Assembly: GCF_011386835.1 (NCBI RefSeq) | Contig: NC_088800.1 | Location: 85,438,981 to 85,502,980, forward strand | DNA from: Chrysemys picta bellii | Lineage: Eukaryota; Chordata; Testudines; Emydidae | Length of the DNA stretch: 64,000 nt | Direction of reading: 5' to 3' | Shown here: piece after piece, positions 13,472 through 26,387 of the stretch | Layout: the number at the start of each line of letters is the position of its first letter | How positions within the stretch are numbered: position 1 is the first letter of the stretch | Notes under the pieces: model-generated | Told to the model about the DNA's origin: nothing | The model's input: the letters and a program-made list of their open reading frames with translations, nothing else | Database searches by the model: none | Position numbers and translations under genes: made by a program

Positions 13472-13565
13472 TGGCTTTGCCCGGCTTGGGCCGCTGCAGC
13501 AGCTTCTGCACCGTGCCCACGTCCTCCGCCTTCACCGCCTGCATCAGCTCCTGGTCCTTGCCCAT
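13472..13565 (-). CDS. CASKIN1: CASKIN1 first coding exon (partial gene)
   Basis: This exon encodes the first 31 residues of CASKIN1, a neuronal scaffold that binds the presynaptic kinase CASK. It starts [20 protein letters not shown] and ends PKPGKA, and I recall the mammalian N-terminus as differing at only about four positions; CASKIN2 differs far more. The segment is the cap leading into the ankyrin repeats. The ATG (13565) lies in a CpG island. The exon ends in phase 1 at a consensus donor (A|GTGAGT), matching the family junction where the next codon is Lys. Later exons (ankyrin repeats, SH3, two SAM domains, proline-rich tail) would lie at lower coordinates. I saw none of them in 1-13471, so intron 1 probably exceeds 13 kb. 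Identification is by recalled family sequence. Confidence 0.88.
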
Positions 13566-14200
13566 GGCGAGCGGCCGGGCGCGGCGGGCAGCGGGCCGCC
13601 CTCAGAGGCCGAGCATCCTCCGGCCGGGGCGCGGGGCCCCGAGCCTGCTCCGGGAGGGGCCGCGGCGGCTCACACGCCCTGGAGCCGCAGAGCCCGGGCG
13701 CGGCGAGGGGGGAGCCGGGGGGCGCACGGGGGCCGGCGCCCGCGATGCATCCGCTGCAGGAGCCCGGGGGGGCGCCGGGCCGCAGCCCGGGCAGGAGGGG
13801 CTGGGGGGCGGCTGCTCCCGGCTAGCGGCGCCGCCGCCTTTGCAGGGCTGCTGCCCCCCTGCGCCGCGCCGGCTCCTCCATGGCTGGGGCTGGGGCTGGC
13901 CGCCGCCGCCGCAAGCGCGACGCTCACTGGCTCCCCGGTGCCTCCGGAAGGCTCCTCCCCGCCAAGCCGGGCAGCCGCGGCGGCCGCCTGGGAAGCCCCG
14001 GTGCAGGGGCTGCTCGGCTCCCCCCTCCCCGGCGCACCGGGACCGGGACCAGCCCCCGGGCAGGGCAGAGCTCGCCCGGCCCAGACCCGGGGCGCGTCCG
14101 CGGGCGAGTCCCCGGGCAGCCCTGGGGCGCACGGACGGACTGACGGACACGGACCGATCCCCGGCAGGGCACCTGAATCCCCGCGGCTGGCTAAGGGCTG
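13566..14200 (-). promoter_or_regulatory. CpG island, probable CASKIN1 promoter and 5' UTR
   Basis: This is very GC- and CpG-rich sequence lying directly upstream of the CASKIN1 start codon. No TATA box stands out, as expected for a neuronal CpG-island promoter. Several long open frames on both strands here result from the lack of stops in GC-rich DNA and have no recognisable domains. The exact transcription start cannot be read from sequence. Confidence 0.75.
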
Positions 14201-14542
14201 GTGACAGGGGCGGGTCTGGCGTGGGGGGGAGGGGTTATTGACTAGGGTGAGCCGAGGGAATGGGGTGTGGATACATTGGGGGGCAGGGACTGGCTGGTCC
14301 TTATAGGTTCCGGCAGCCCCGGTCCTTGGCTGGGCCCCCGAGGGTGCCCCAACACTGCTGCTATTGCTACTCAAGGAGCAGGGTCCGGCTGCCTGCCGGA
14401 GGGTGCCCTCTGGCTACCGGGCAAGAGCCTCCTCACCTAGGAGGTTTCAGGCTGAGCCTGGGGAAGTCCCTACAGAACAATCTTGGCTCCTCCTGGCTCT
14501 GCTGCCCACGGAAGCACAGGTGCAGGGGGCCTCCTGCAGGGA

Positions 14543-15255
14543 TAAACTCAGAGACTTTAAGGCCAGAAGGGACCGTCGTGATCATCTCGTCTGACCTCCT
14601 GCCCATGGCAGGCCACAGAACCTCACCCGCCCACTCCTGTAATAGACCCCTCACCTCCGGCTGAGTTACTGACGTCCTCAAATCTTCATTTAAAGGCTGT
14701 GTTACAGAGAATCCACCATTTACTCTAGTTCAAACCAGCAAGTGACCCCTGCCCCATGCTGCAAAAGAAGGTGAAAACCCCCCCAGGGTCTCTGCCAATC
14801 TGACCTGGGGGGAAATTCCTTCTCCATCCCAGATAGGGCAACCAGTTCCACCCTGAGCATGTCGGTGAGACCCACCAGTCAGACACCTGGGAAAGAATTC
14901 CCTGTAGTAACTCAGAGCCCTCCCCATCTAGTGCCCCTTCTCCAACTGTTGGGGATATTTGCTAATAGCAGTCGCGGATGGGCCCCATGCCATTGTAGGC
15001 AGTCCCATCACACCGTCCCCTCCATAAACTTATCAAGCTCAGTCTTGAAGGCAGTTAGGTCTTTTGCCCCCGCTGCTCCCCTTGGACGGTGTTCCAGAAC
15101 TTCACTCCTCTGATAGTCAGAATCCTTTGCCTAAGTTCAAGCCTAAACATGTTGATGGCCAATTTATAGCCATTTGTGCTTGTGCCAACACTGGCCTGTG
15201 ACTTAAACAACTCCTCTTTTTCTCTGGTGTTTATTGGGGGCTTCATTTGTCCACA
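14543..15255 (-). mobile_element. CR1 LINE 3' fragment
   Basis: A minus-oriented CR1 copy begins with the reverse-complement 3' UTR ('agactttaaggccagaaggg' and 'gatcatctcgtctgacctcc'). It runs into the RT tail at about 15060-15255, where a 71-residue frame has the ISTREKEELFK-like and RGVKFWNT-like signatures of the family in decayed form. It lies upstream of the CASKIN1 promoter. Confidence 0.85.
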
Positions 15256-16147
15256 TGACCAAATCAGCACAGGCTGCGACGCAGTTGTGTCTGGATTAGC
15301 AGCAAAGACGGGAGTGGCATGGGGGTGAGAGCACTACAGGTACTGGAAAAGCTCTGCTCCCCAGTGACACGGTTCTTCTCCGGTAGCGCTTCCTCCCCAT
15401 GGTCTGTACTGGGTGTTGAGTTTTTATTGAGGATTGAGGGGCATCAGCAGATCTCTGTGTGTGGGGGGCACAGGGATGGAATGCTATGGGCAGGCAGGGG
15501 GCTGCAGGTCAGGATGGAGGGGTATGAGCAGAGCTGTGTGCTGGGGTGGCCAGGGCTATGGACCAGGCCTGAGGAGAACTGGCAGAGTGGTGTGTGGAGA
15601 GCCCACTACTGGCCTAGTGGGGCTACTGTGGGCCGCCACTGATGTGCACTGGCAGAGGCATTTGCACTGGGGGTTAGCCCCTGGTTCCCTTTCCCAAGCC
15701 CCACACTTGCTCAGATATTTCCCTGTCAAAGCCGAGGCTCTGAAGTGCCCTGTCCGGTCTCCTCTTCCCCTCTCTTTCCTTTGGCCTTGGCAGGCACAAC
15801 ACATCAGGCTTTGGCAGCTAAGAATGTGGAAGAAGTGAGCAGGTTTCAGTTTCTTTAAATAAAGTCCTGATTATTTTCTAACTTTCCACTTCCGTAGCCA
15901 CGATGGCTGGGGACATCTGTCCACCTGCCTCTATGTGATTTTATGTTTTTAAATGGGTCAGACATTAAAAGTGTGGAGATGAGAAAACGCAGCCAGGAAT
16001 GTCTGAGTCTATAATGGGCTAACAAGATGCTGAGAAACCCATTGTTCAACGTGGCCGACTAACGTACCAGGCCTTAATGCTCCAGTGAAGCCGAGTAAAC
16101 ATGGTGGTGACATAAACGCCTCATGTGCATAAAACTGGGTGGAAACA

Positions 16148-16336
16148 AAACAAAGTTCAACCAAACTTCTTTTCCGGGCCATCTGCCTTGCAGGAGCCTC
16201 GGTTGGTGGGGACCCTTTCGGGGTGTTTGCCCCCAGGGCTGGTGAGCTAAGGGGCTAATTGCCAGAGAATGTCCCCATCAACCAAGGCCCCTGCAAGGCA
16301 GATGGTCCGGAAAAGAAGTTTGGTTGAACTTTGTTT
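16148..16336. mobile_element. Foldback (MITE-like) element with 66-bp inverted arms
   Basis: The arms 16148-16213 and 16271-16336 are inverted copies matching at about 62 of 66 positions, around a 57-bp centre. Both begin AAACAAAGTTCAACCAAACT. This could be a short non-autonomous DNA transposon or a stable hairpin-forming element. I could not find a convincing target-site duplication, and I do not recognise the family. It contains no coding potential. Confidence 0.75.
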
Positions 16337-17450
16337 GTCACAGATTCTGTATTTAATGCAGGCGGTTCATGGCCTCAGGCTACAGCAGGAGTTTGGCTGC
16401 GTTCAGACCCAGTGCCTATAACCTCGGCTAGAGCGCCCAGAGGGGGCAGCACGGGTGCGAGTCTGAGTTTAAAACAGTGACGACCTCTGTAAGCGGGACA
16501 AGGAAGCTGGACACTACCCGGGTGTGCTGCAGCCTCCTTCCCTGGCCGCTGCCCTTCTCCACGCCAGCCCCTTACCCAGGCTGTGTGCCTTTGGGCGGTA
16601 TCCCAAGTACTGTCTGCACAGCACAGCCTTCCAGGACAGCTTCCCCCGCTCTGCTGGCCCTTCTACCCCCAGTGCACCATGGCTCTTGCCAGGAGCCGAG
16701 CATGTCTTTCTGGGCCTCCTCCCCGCCCCCACCTCCACTTGGCAACCCATGGATTCCAGGATGAAAACAATTTCTCTAATCTGCCCTTTAATCCAGCAGC
16801 GTAGCGTTATGCCATTGGCTGTGGGATCTCTGGTTGCTGAGGGTCTCCTTCATCTAGCTCTGCGGGCCCAGGAGCTGCCTTCCTGTTCCAAGACAGGGTG
16901 TGCCCACAGTGAGGCCCACGTGGAATTCATCAGCAATGATCGGTTTCAGGGGGTCCTCTGTGCTGGCTGCCATCACCTTGTCATAGGGAATCACTGGCAG
17001 CTTGTAGGTTGTAACACATCCTTCCTTCACCCTGAGCGTCTCCTCTCAGGCCCCGTGTGTCTAGTTTAGCTCCATGCCTGCTAGGGGCCTAGATTCAGCA
17101 GTGATGGGCACAGGAGAGACACCCATAACATGCACAGAGGGTGTGTCCTGATGTCCTCTCCATTTTGCAGTGGGACTGGATAGGTCTCCCCACGCCAGAT
17201 AGTACCGCTGTGACCAACTGGCTCAGCTCAGGCCACTTCTCTAGCCAGTCCTCGAGCTCTCCCTTATCTGACCCTAAGCTCTCTGGGACTCGGCCGCCTC
17301 CATTCCTATGCTGACCTATCAGGCTACGCCCCAGGCCTCCCTCACTCTACCCATAATCACTCCGCTGTCTGGCCTTTCGTAAGGGCCGTAACTCTGCATG
17401 CAGCAATGTTAACAAGGCTGGACCCTGCCCTCCCACTCCGCCCCTAGCCT

Positions 17451-17466
17451 GGGGGGGGGGGGGGGG
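17451..17466. repeat. Poly-G run (16 nt)
   Basis: An uninterrupted run of 16 G on the plus strand, able to form a quadruplex and prone to length error in assembly. Confidence 0.9.
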
Positions 17467-18415
17467 ACAGGATTTACTGGGGGCTCTACCTGTGCAAGGA
17501 GGGTGAACTGAAGTCTGTGCAACGCTGATGGCACCAACATGGCCGACGTGGGACTGAACCAGGACCTCCACTGAAAACACACCTCTCTACAGCTTGAGTG
17601 GCAGGCCCAGGTGTTCCAGCTTGAGCCGGGACAGACTCACCCCCGCTGTGGGTCGGGCACAGGGTGGGGCATGGAGCACGCAGTGACCAATGGGCTACAC
17701 AAGCACCAATTCACCTGCCAGGCACCCGGCGCCGTCCTCAGCAGATGCCTCCACCTTGAGCATCTCTAAACCCAGCTCTCCTCCATCACCAGCACTGTTC
17801 CCAGGAGCTTCCAGCCTCCCCCTCAAACCCAGGCTGTCTCTGAGGAGTGTCGTTCCCAGCCCAAGTCTCTGACCTGCCTGCATCTAAGCCCATTCCTTGA
17901 CTAGCTCTTCGGCAGTACCCTGCCCGTGCCTTACCAGGGCCTCTCCTTTGATCAACATTGCAATTGGCTTCTCCTAGACGTATAAAAGACTCCTCCGTGC
18001 CCCAATCCTGTGCGGGTCCCGGCGCTGGCCCAGGAGCCATGGCATTGTCTTGAGGTGCCTCATCACAACAGAACTGCAGAGATTCGTGGGGCCCTGGTGC
18101 CATCCGTTGAGCACCACGCTGAAGGGAACGGCCAGCATCACGCCTTGCCACAGTGTAGCAGAGCCCCCACCACTCGGCAGGGTCCATATCTCGCCTGTCG
18201 TCCCTGCTATGCGGCATTAGCCCCACAGACGGATCACAGTGCCAGCGTGGAAGGGAAGTAAAGAGGGGGCGGGGACGGAGGCCGATGATGGGGAGAGCTT
18301 GGTGTGGAACAAGGAAGGCAGCTTGGTGCCTCTCCGGTCATGGACTCGTCTGATTAGAGGAATTCCCACACACACTCCAGCTAGCCTTGCTGCGAGCCAG
18401 CGTCTCCTGCCCAGC

Positions 18416-18465
18416 AAAAGCCAGTGGGGAATCGCAGAGCAAAAGCCAGTGGGGAATCGCAGAGC
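18416..18465. repeat. 25-bp perfect tandem duplication
   Basis: The unit beginning aaaagccagtggggaatcgc occurs twice, at 18416-18440 and 18441-18465, with no differences. The duplication is recent and no coding region is affected. Confidence 0.95.
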
Positions 18466-20390
18466 TGACCCCATGCTGACACGACTGAGCTGCTGGTACA
18501 GGGGTGAGGAAAAGCACGGAGCGTGTCGCTCCAGTTTGTGGAGTTCCGGCTCCCATCACGAGTACATGGGCGAGCGCCAGCTCTTTGGGAAAACACTTGT
18601 GAAGCCGAGGTTTGCAGATAAGTGACGATTGGTGCCAAGAAGTGCCTTGTGCGTGAGTTGCTGATCGTTAGCCTCCTAATGTCCCAGTCAGCCAATCAGG
18701 GTGGAGACCAACCACCTCACTTGACGACTCAACGAATAACCCCCCAGTCGAGACATGATTCACCCACAAGCTGTGAACTGCTAAGGCGGGGGCAGGAAGC
18801 CGGGGCAGCTGCTGTCCCTCTCTCACCGTCTGGGGGCTTTGCAATTAATCGTTCAAACAGCCCGAGCCTGAGGCACAAATCAGCCAAACGGAGCCTCCCG
18901 CCGGCGGAGCTGGTCTCAGGCAGGAGTCACCTCTCCCAGGCCAGTCTGGTAGGAGCTGCACCGGGCTGGATTCAGCGGTGTCACCAGCCTTGGCCACTGT
19001 GGTAGGAGCACCAGTGAGCTGATGCCTGGGACCCCCCTTCCTTGACTGAGCTGGTAGGACCCTTAGTGAGCTCCGCTCACTAGGCGCCATCATCCCAGGC
19101 TCAGCTGGTAGGTGCTACAATTCCTGGGGCTCACATAGCTTGGAGCTAAACCTGGCTCAGCTGGGTCTGGGAGTTGCCCGGTGCAGGGCCTGGCCGTCGC
19201 CCCGCTCCCCAGGCATCGCCTGAAATACAGCAGAGAAACAGCCTCGCAGCAGCTATTCAGCAAGAGCAAACGCTCCAGCAGCCCACTAATGCTAGATAAA
19301 CAACTGAGCAGTAATTACGGAGGGGAGCCAGCCCTGGCTCTGTGCTGCAAAAATCCCAGCTGGGCACAGAGCACCACTGGTTATGCCCTCTGCGGCTGGG
19401 GCAAAGGGAGGGAGCGAGGAGGATGGAAGGAAGGAGCAGGCCTGGGGGTGGGGGGGATTCTCTTTCACATGCTCTTTCCCAGGGTGAATCAGGCTGCGGA
19501 CACAGAGGGATTCTGCTGGGTAACTTGCCTGGTTTGGGTGCCAGCCTGGCCTCTGAACTGACAATCCCACGATTGTCAGGGACTCCTGGGGGCTGGCTGC
19601 CCACCGAGGCCAGATCCTGAGTGCAGGGTTAAATTCAACGTCCAGACTACACTCCATTGGGTTGGAAAGACCCTGGCTGGACCTCTTCTCTCCCCTGCTC
19701 CCATGGGTGGAGTTATTTCATGGCCCCAAACCAACCCCACCCCTGGGCTCTCTCTGCTACCAGCCACCCCACAGCACCCTGCACTAGTGCAATCCCCTCA
19801 GGCTGTTTTTCCTACTGTTTAACGGGGATTGGGCTTGCAGCCGTTTCACCCCCGCCTTTCTCCTGTGCCCTTGGTGCTTCGTCAGAGAGAGCAGCCCCTG
19901 TTCTCTCTAGGTCATTGCTCACCAAGCTGAAGTCAGTGGGGTTGTGCCAGGGTAACTTGGCTCAGTAACTGGTCTCCCGCACGCATCCGTTCTCCCCGCT
20001 GAACTGAGCCAGTTATTGTTTTAAAGTGTGTTCCAAACCTTCCTGCATGGTTGTGGCTCCCCTCCCAGCTCCCTCCTGGTCCCGGAGGTCTAAACAAAAC
20101 CAAAACTGACTGTGCTGAGGCCGAACCCAGGCCAAGCCAAGAGGGAGTCTGGAGTGAGCGAGACAGGGGGGAGATCATTTATGTCATGCCCATAATTTGT
20201 GGGGCACTGAATGGAAGAAATGGCATGTCTGCTCCCAGATCCTCCGGGCGCTGCTGGAAATCAAGCGTTTCCTCAAGAACCCATTGGAAGAGGATACCAC
20301 GAGGGAACCACTGCTCCGGACATGGTCATATCAAACTTGGCCTGTCCTTTTATAAACCCTGACATCAACAGAAAGGTCTTAACAATTAAC

Positions 20391-20756
20391 AGGAAGAGAC
20401 TGTGGGACAGCGGGCAGAGCACTAGACTGGGCCTCAGGAGCCCTGGATTATATTGCTGGCTCTGCCAGTGATCTCAGGCAAGTCCCATGCCCTCTCTGTG
20501 CTTGTTTCCCCTCCCCTTGTTTGTGTGATTAATCTATTTAGACTGTAGCCTGTTTGAGAGCAGGACTGTCCCTTACTAGGGCCCCCATCTTCCAGGTATT
20601 TGGGATCCTAACGGCCATTGATTTCCTGTGCTCAATGGATAGTAGGAGCCTAAATCCCTTGAAGAATCTGGGCCTGTCTGTCTGTACAGCACCTGGCACA
20701 AGAGGGCCTTGATCTTGGCTGGGGCCCTCAGGCACTACTCTAATGTTAATCATCAT
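20391..20756 (+). mobile_element. CORE-SINE/MIR-like element with L2-like tail
   Basis: The tRNA-like head ('cagagcactagactgggcct') is followed by the core ('gctggctctgccagtgatct' and 'aggcaagtcccatgccctct') and a tail reading 'gtacagcacctggcaca'. This is the general MIR/CORE-SINE layout with a LINE2-like 3' end. The copy is old and has no coding capacity. Confidence 0.7.
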
Positions 20757-20984
20757 TTTAACAAAGAAAACGTGAACATTTTAAACAAAAGCCATCACGC
20801 TGGAGTGGGTGAAAGCTAAACACTGAGCATCGAGCAGCTGAACGTGGAAGCCATGAAGCAGAACTGAAAGGGCCTATAAGTAACAGTGAAACTGACTTAC
20901 AGTGTTTCCCTCTGCAGAATAAATAATGGCAGGATGGGGGAACCTGGATTTTAGATATTCGTTCACTTCTAACAATCCAAGGTG

Positions 20985-21145
20985 TCAGAAGCTGGGAATG
21001 GGCGACAGGGGATGGATCATTTGATGATCACTTGTTCTGTTCATCCCCTCTGGGGTACCTGGCATTGGCCACAGTCGGAAGACAGGATACTGGGCTAGCT
21101 GGACCTTTAGTCTGACCCAGTATGGCCGTTCTTATGTTCTTAAGG
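20985..21145 (+). mobile_element. CR1-type LINE 3' tail
   Basis: The sequence 'cagaagctgggaatgggcga' and 'gctagctggacctttagtct', ending with 'ggccgttcttatgttct', matches the tail of the longer copy at 52.4-53.37 kb. Only the 3' UTR is retained. Confidence 0.85.
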
Positions 21146-22110
21146 TGGTTTTAGTAACATGGATAACAAAATGTGCTTGGTCCCAATACAGGAGTTTTTA
21201 GCTGACAATGTGCCTTAAAATACAAATCAGAAATTCATTATAATATTTATTCCGCCTCAAAGCTAGATAAATACCAGTGAAGGAGGCTGCCCTTATGGAA
21301 AGGAAGCAGAGCACATACTGGGTGGGAAGCGTGCCCAGTGCATGGATTATAGATTAAAAGTAGACGAAGGCGGACGAAAGAGGGTTCATTTTCCGTTAGG
21401 ACATGTTTTTAGTAACATTTGAAATATGAAAATTCACTCCTCATTATCCTGTTTCCTCTGTCTCACACTATGATCAGAGGCTGTTTGAGCGCCAGCTGGC
21501 ATTTCAGGCTGTAGTCTGGCTTTCACGCGGCAGGCTTTAATGGGACACACAGCACGTTCCTCCGCGTTGTTAGATACACCTTGCATTATTGGAACAGAAA
21601 GAATGCTAATGTTCTCGTTGCCTTTCCCCAGCGATGCTGTGCCACTGGGAGCACATCACTCTCCCAGGCTGGCCAGTTTCACCTTCCCCTGCACCAGCCC
21701 AGCACTGCTTTTGGGTCTGGGCGCTGACACCTCAGAAGGCAGCTTGGATAGTGGCCTGTTTTCACTGACAGGTAAACAAATCATGAAAACCTTTCTCTCC
21801 AGCTCACATTTGCACACTTCCAAGTGCCACCTCTAGCCTAGCCGGCCGTATCCCTTTCACGGTTAGCAGTTGCACATGGCTTTGGTTTAGATGCTAGTCG
21901 CCTCTCCCAGGAAGAGATTTCCAGCAACAAGATTCGTGCTTAAAGGGAAATTTTGCCCACTGGGCACGGCACAGCGAGTGGGCGAGTCTCTGACCGCTTC
22001 CCACCTCGGGTGCTGGGCTTGGATTGTTAGCCACAAAAGGGAAAATAGAATGTTTGAAGTAAAATGTTCCCGGTGTTCTGGGTGTGGATTCATTTTAACA
22101 TGAACCTCCT

Positions 22111-22165
22111 AGAATGTTCTGGACCTTCGTAGAATCTCATGGAATCTTCCAGACTTTCTGAGAAC
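22111..22165. promoter_or_regulatory. GAA/TTC pentamer cluster, heat-shock-element-like
   Basis: Pentamers beginning at 22111 read AGAAT, GTTCT, GGACC, then AGAAT at 22131, GGAAT and CTTCC at 22141, and AGAAC at 22161. Several GAA and TTC blocks therefore fall on a common 5-bp register, as in heat-shock elements, though other pentamers in the run are off register. It may be a chance outcome of a degenerate ~20-bp repeat. Confidence 0.3.
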
Positions 22166-23106
22166 TACATTTTCCTCGAACCTCCTAGAACATTGTCAGC
22201 CAGGCCCTCGCGGGTATACCAGGGGTGCGGTGTTGCCAGTCAGTCAAAGAAATGGGCTACAAATGCAATAAAAAAAAATAAAGTATTCAAAAGTTTAACA
22301 AATTGAGGGTGGTGGGAACGAAGATGCTCCTCGCCTGGGGCGCCATTTGGTCTAGGGCCAGCCCTGAGCATCACAGATTGAATGTGAGAATTTCAGACCT
22401 AATCAGTCTCCTCCATCTCCCTGGGGCCTCTGCTGCCTGGCACCAGCCCTCAACAACCGGTCCTGCTCTTGTGGGGTGGTGACAGATGCATTTGACTGGA
22501 AACCCATCTCCCTTTGGCTTTAACAACCAGAGCAAGGCCGTGACCGTTTGCATTTCCAACACCGGGATCTCGTGTCAGCAGGACGCAGAGCTGACACAAG
22601 CAACAGGATTTTTAGGGGCAATGGGGGTGGCTCTGACTCGGCAACTGACGAGCCAACCCAGCCTCTGCAGCACTGGGGTAGGAGCAGGAGGCAGTTGCCC
22701 GGCCCCATCTTAAGGCAGCTTGGGGGCCTGCAACTCATAAGGGACGGACTCTCTTAACATAGGGCTCCCCCCACGCCCAGGCGCTACTCCCAGCTGTGAG
22801 CGTGGAGGGCAAGGCTGGGGCGCTGACACTCTGTTGCGAGGGCACAGCGATGGAGCTATAGAAAAGCACATGGCAGGCTCTGTCCCCCTCCATCTCCAGC
22901 TGGGGGACGACGTGAAGGGCCGGTTCATGCACTGCGACGGGATCGGACAATCCTCTGTGATGCACTACGGGGGTGATGCTCAGAGGGGCCCAGCCCCTCA
23001 GCTGAAATCAGCAGGAGCGACGCGTGCTCAGCACCTTGGGAAGTTAGGCTCTGTCTGTGCACATCCTGCCAGCCGAACTGGCACAACCACGGCTGAGGTC
23101 TGCTAA

Positions 23107-23130
23107 CCCCCCCCCCCCCCCCCCCCCCCC
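23107..23130. repeat. Poly-C run (24 nt)
   Basis: An uninterrupted run of 24 C on the plus strand (poly-G on the minus strand). The length is likely uncertain in the assembly. Confidence 0.95.
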
Positions 23131-26100
23131 AGCAGCCTTTTCTAACTCACATGTACAGTTCCTAGCAATGCCAATGGAGATGGGCACATGGACGTCTGCC
23201 CCCTGCCCCCACTGGGCAGAGCCGAAATCCAGCTAGTTCCCAGCATATTAGAGAACAAGGAAAAAGCTTAAGCAGCAGAAACTGGTGGCAGAGCCTTGTT
23301 TATTCAGCTCCCAGCCTCAGCTGGCCAGTTTTAAACAGGCTCCTCCCTCTTTAGCTGCAGAATGCAGATTTCCATCCTAGCCCTGGCATGCTGTTGTCCT
23401 TAAAGGGCCAGCACAGCTGGAAGAGGGCACAGGCCTGGGTGTATGGGGCATTTCACACGCTCAGCAAAGCAGGCACTTGGAGCAGGTGTGCTGCGTCGAA
23501 TCCTCTTCCTGCTGTAGTTGGCACTTCTGCTGCCTCCGTCAGCCCACAGCTGTGCACGGCGGGAACGCTGAACGGCCCACGGCAAGGGGAACAAGGATAC
23601 CACTCACAAGGGGGCTGTGTTCCTGGATTAGCACCTCACTCCATTGCCAGCTGCAGCAATGCCTCTGTTCTGCTGTCCACAGGCTTGATGCATACAGCTC
23701 CTGGCAGTGCTTCCAGGTCTGAATGGCTGCTGGCCTTAGCTGGGGAATATCTGCCTCCTTCCTTCTTCGACACCTGGACCCCTCCATCCCATGCAAAGCT
23801 GCCTTTGGCCCCTTTTATTACCGTCAGCATCCCTGGGTCACAGGCCAGAGCTAGAGCCACGGGCAGGTTTTCATTGCTCAGTTGCACATCACTTGACACG
23901 TCCTGCTCCGCTCCAAACCCTGCATCCTGCCGCAGGGCGGGAGCTGTCTCAGCTCAAGCAGATCTCAGGGGCATTGCACGGAGGGCAGAAAGCAGGAATC
24001 CGGCGTGATTCCGTGCGATCTCCTCCTCTCCAGGTTCTCGGGAAGAGACTGAAATGTTCCAAGCAAAAGCAGCAGCAGCTGATGACTGGGACATCTCACC
24101 TTTCCCTGCTCCCCACACCTAGACATACAGGCACAACACTGGCGCCAGTCCTGTCCTGACCAACTCCCACTGATGGCAAGGAAAGACCCTTGGCAGAGGC
24201 TGCCTGTGTGATCAATGGGAGTATATGCGGGGTATAGCAGGACTGCATGGGGGCGACTCCTATTTCTTTTGTCCTTTGCAGTCCCCAGTCACTTGAAAGC
24301 TCTCTCCAGCCCTGCTCTCTCCAAGTGCACCTTACTGGAGCAGCTGTGCCCTGCTCCGGCCCAATCAAAGCCACCTTTGTTTGGATCCTCCACTCAGCTG
24401 GTTTCAGAAACATCCCAACATCCGCACGGTTACCTACAACAAAAGACAAACCTCCCGGCTACTCTGTGTATGCGATGCAGGGCTTTGTAAAACCCACACA
24501 GGTTAGGCCGTTCTTCGGGAAGCTTCATTTCCAGCCCTAAGCTGCCATGCACGGATGCTGGGAGCTGTTAGAGGGCTTCCTCCTCCCCAGAAGCAGCTGC
24601 ATTTCAGTGACGATGCAATCGCTGACCACAGGCTGGGATCCTCCTGACCCAAGAGCTAGGGTTTGTTTGTAACCCATTCTAGCTTTATCCCCTAGACTGG
24701 AACTCACTTACAACCTCTCTCTGTCTCTCATGAAATACATTGGTGGTACATTTTCTCTCACCCAGCCCAGGGCTTTGACTGAGCTGATGCACTTGTTAAC
24801 TCCAGCCACGATACCAAGCTGCGGGTTCGGTCTCTTTAAAGGAGCAGCAAAGCGAATTACCTCAGAGTGTTCCAGGAGAGGCCGTTTTGGGGAAATTTGG
24901 GATGAGGGGCGTTGGGGTCATTCTGCAAACAGTAACTGGGTGGTGGAAGCTGGGCGGGGGGGCACCTGCCTGGCTGTTGGCTACAAGCAGAGCAAGCACA
25001 TGGCGAATTCTCACCAGCGCCATTGAGTGTGAGAAGAGAGACCGGGCTCTGCCCCCCACATGGCAGGATCCCACAGCCGTGGTACTCGCCTAGGACTAAG
25101 CAGAGAAGGACTCCGCCTCCTTACAGGCCTCCAGGGCCACGGATCCAGGTCAGCGTCTCCCCCGTCCTGCTTATCCGCCTTTCCCAGCCCAGCAGCAAAG
25201 GCAGGGCTGGCAAGCCAGGGGCAGGCTGGTGCCATAGGCTCCAGTGTGCAGTGCCCAGAACTGACCCACAGCAATCTGCTGCCCTCCTCCACCTCCCACA
25301 ACGAGGGGGCTGGGGAATTAGAGCCTGGGGTTCCCATTTCATCCAGAGTACAGTCGTTCTGGAGCAAGGGCTGCTCTCTCCTGCCCCCAGGTGCCAAGCA
25401 GGGATGATAAACCGGGAGCGCTCTCCTTGTGACCTTGCCACAGAGTGCCCCCGGCTCTCCCCCCCGCTCCTGGCTGCAGCTGTTAAGGCCTGGTTCTGCC
25501 CTGGGCTGGATTGGCACATCCCTCCCCTGTCTTCCTATTGTTGCTGTTGGATACGTCCCCTGGACCCAGAGGCAGGGCAGGCTGCCCTTGGAAGGGATTC
25601 CCTGCCCGAGAGACAGTTCTCTCCCCAGAGAAGATGACGGTTCCCTCAGCACGGAGGCCTGCACGGCCCAGAGTAACAAAGATCTGGCTGGTTTTTGCAG
25701 CCCAGGCCTTTAAACAAAAGCTACACCTACCTCTGCCTCTGGGCACTTCAACTAAGCAGGGCTCAGGCATCAAGGGGAGGAGAGCGAGCTAAAGCCCACA
25801 GGCCAGCGGACAGGGGCTGGGCCTCTCACTTCCTACACCCTGATGTGCTGTCCGCCAGGCTAGTGAGCGCTGCAGGGAGCCTAGAGACGCTGCTCTGCTG
25901 CCCCCCTTTAAATAGGGGCTTTTCTGCACCCCCTCACCCCAAGATGAAACCCCTCCACCCGTTCTCTCTAGAGCCAATTCTGCTGATGGCGTTAGCACAT
26001 GCAGGGCTTTGCAAACAGCCTCGTGGCTCAGTCCCATGCCCCCCACTCTAGGTTACACATCCGCTCTGGGTCACCCCAGGCATCCCCAGAGCAGTGCCCG

Positions 26101-26387
26101 AGGTCGGCCCACTCCCAGGAGCACCCCAGTTTTCTCACGGCGCAGGCAGGAGGCGGCGCTTGAGCAGCAAGGCCGCCAGGCTCCGAAGAGACGGATACGA
26201 AGCGCCTGGTCCAGCCAGGAGAGCAGTGGCTGCGTGTCGACGCCGCCACGTCCCAAGCTTTGCCAGGCGGCCACGCCGCAGCCTTTCCGAGCTCCCATTG
26301 CGCCGTGGGCGCTTGGCAAAGGAGCTCAGAGTCCCCCAGCTTTCAGGCACCTGGGAAGCACCTTGCTGGCGTCCATGGAGAGAGAAC

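Noticed and set aside
13110..14374. Long plus-strand frames (364, 254 and 204 codons) and minus-strand frames (234 and 182 codons) over the CASKIN1 promoter
   Set aside because: They overlap each other in the CpG island, are Ala/Gly/Arg/Pro-rich and lack known domains. GC-rich DNA explains the absence of stops.
22486..22713. 75-codon plus-strand frame with a tidy-looking start (MHLTGNPSPFGFNN)
   Set aside because: No recognisable family and no flanking exons in phase; overlapping frames of similar length exist.
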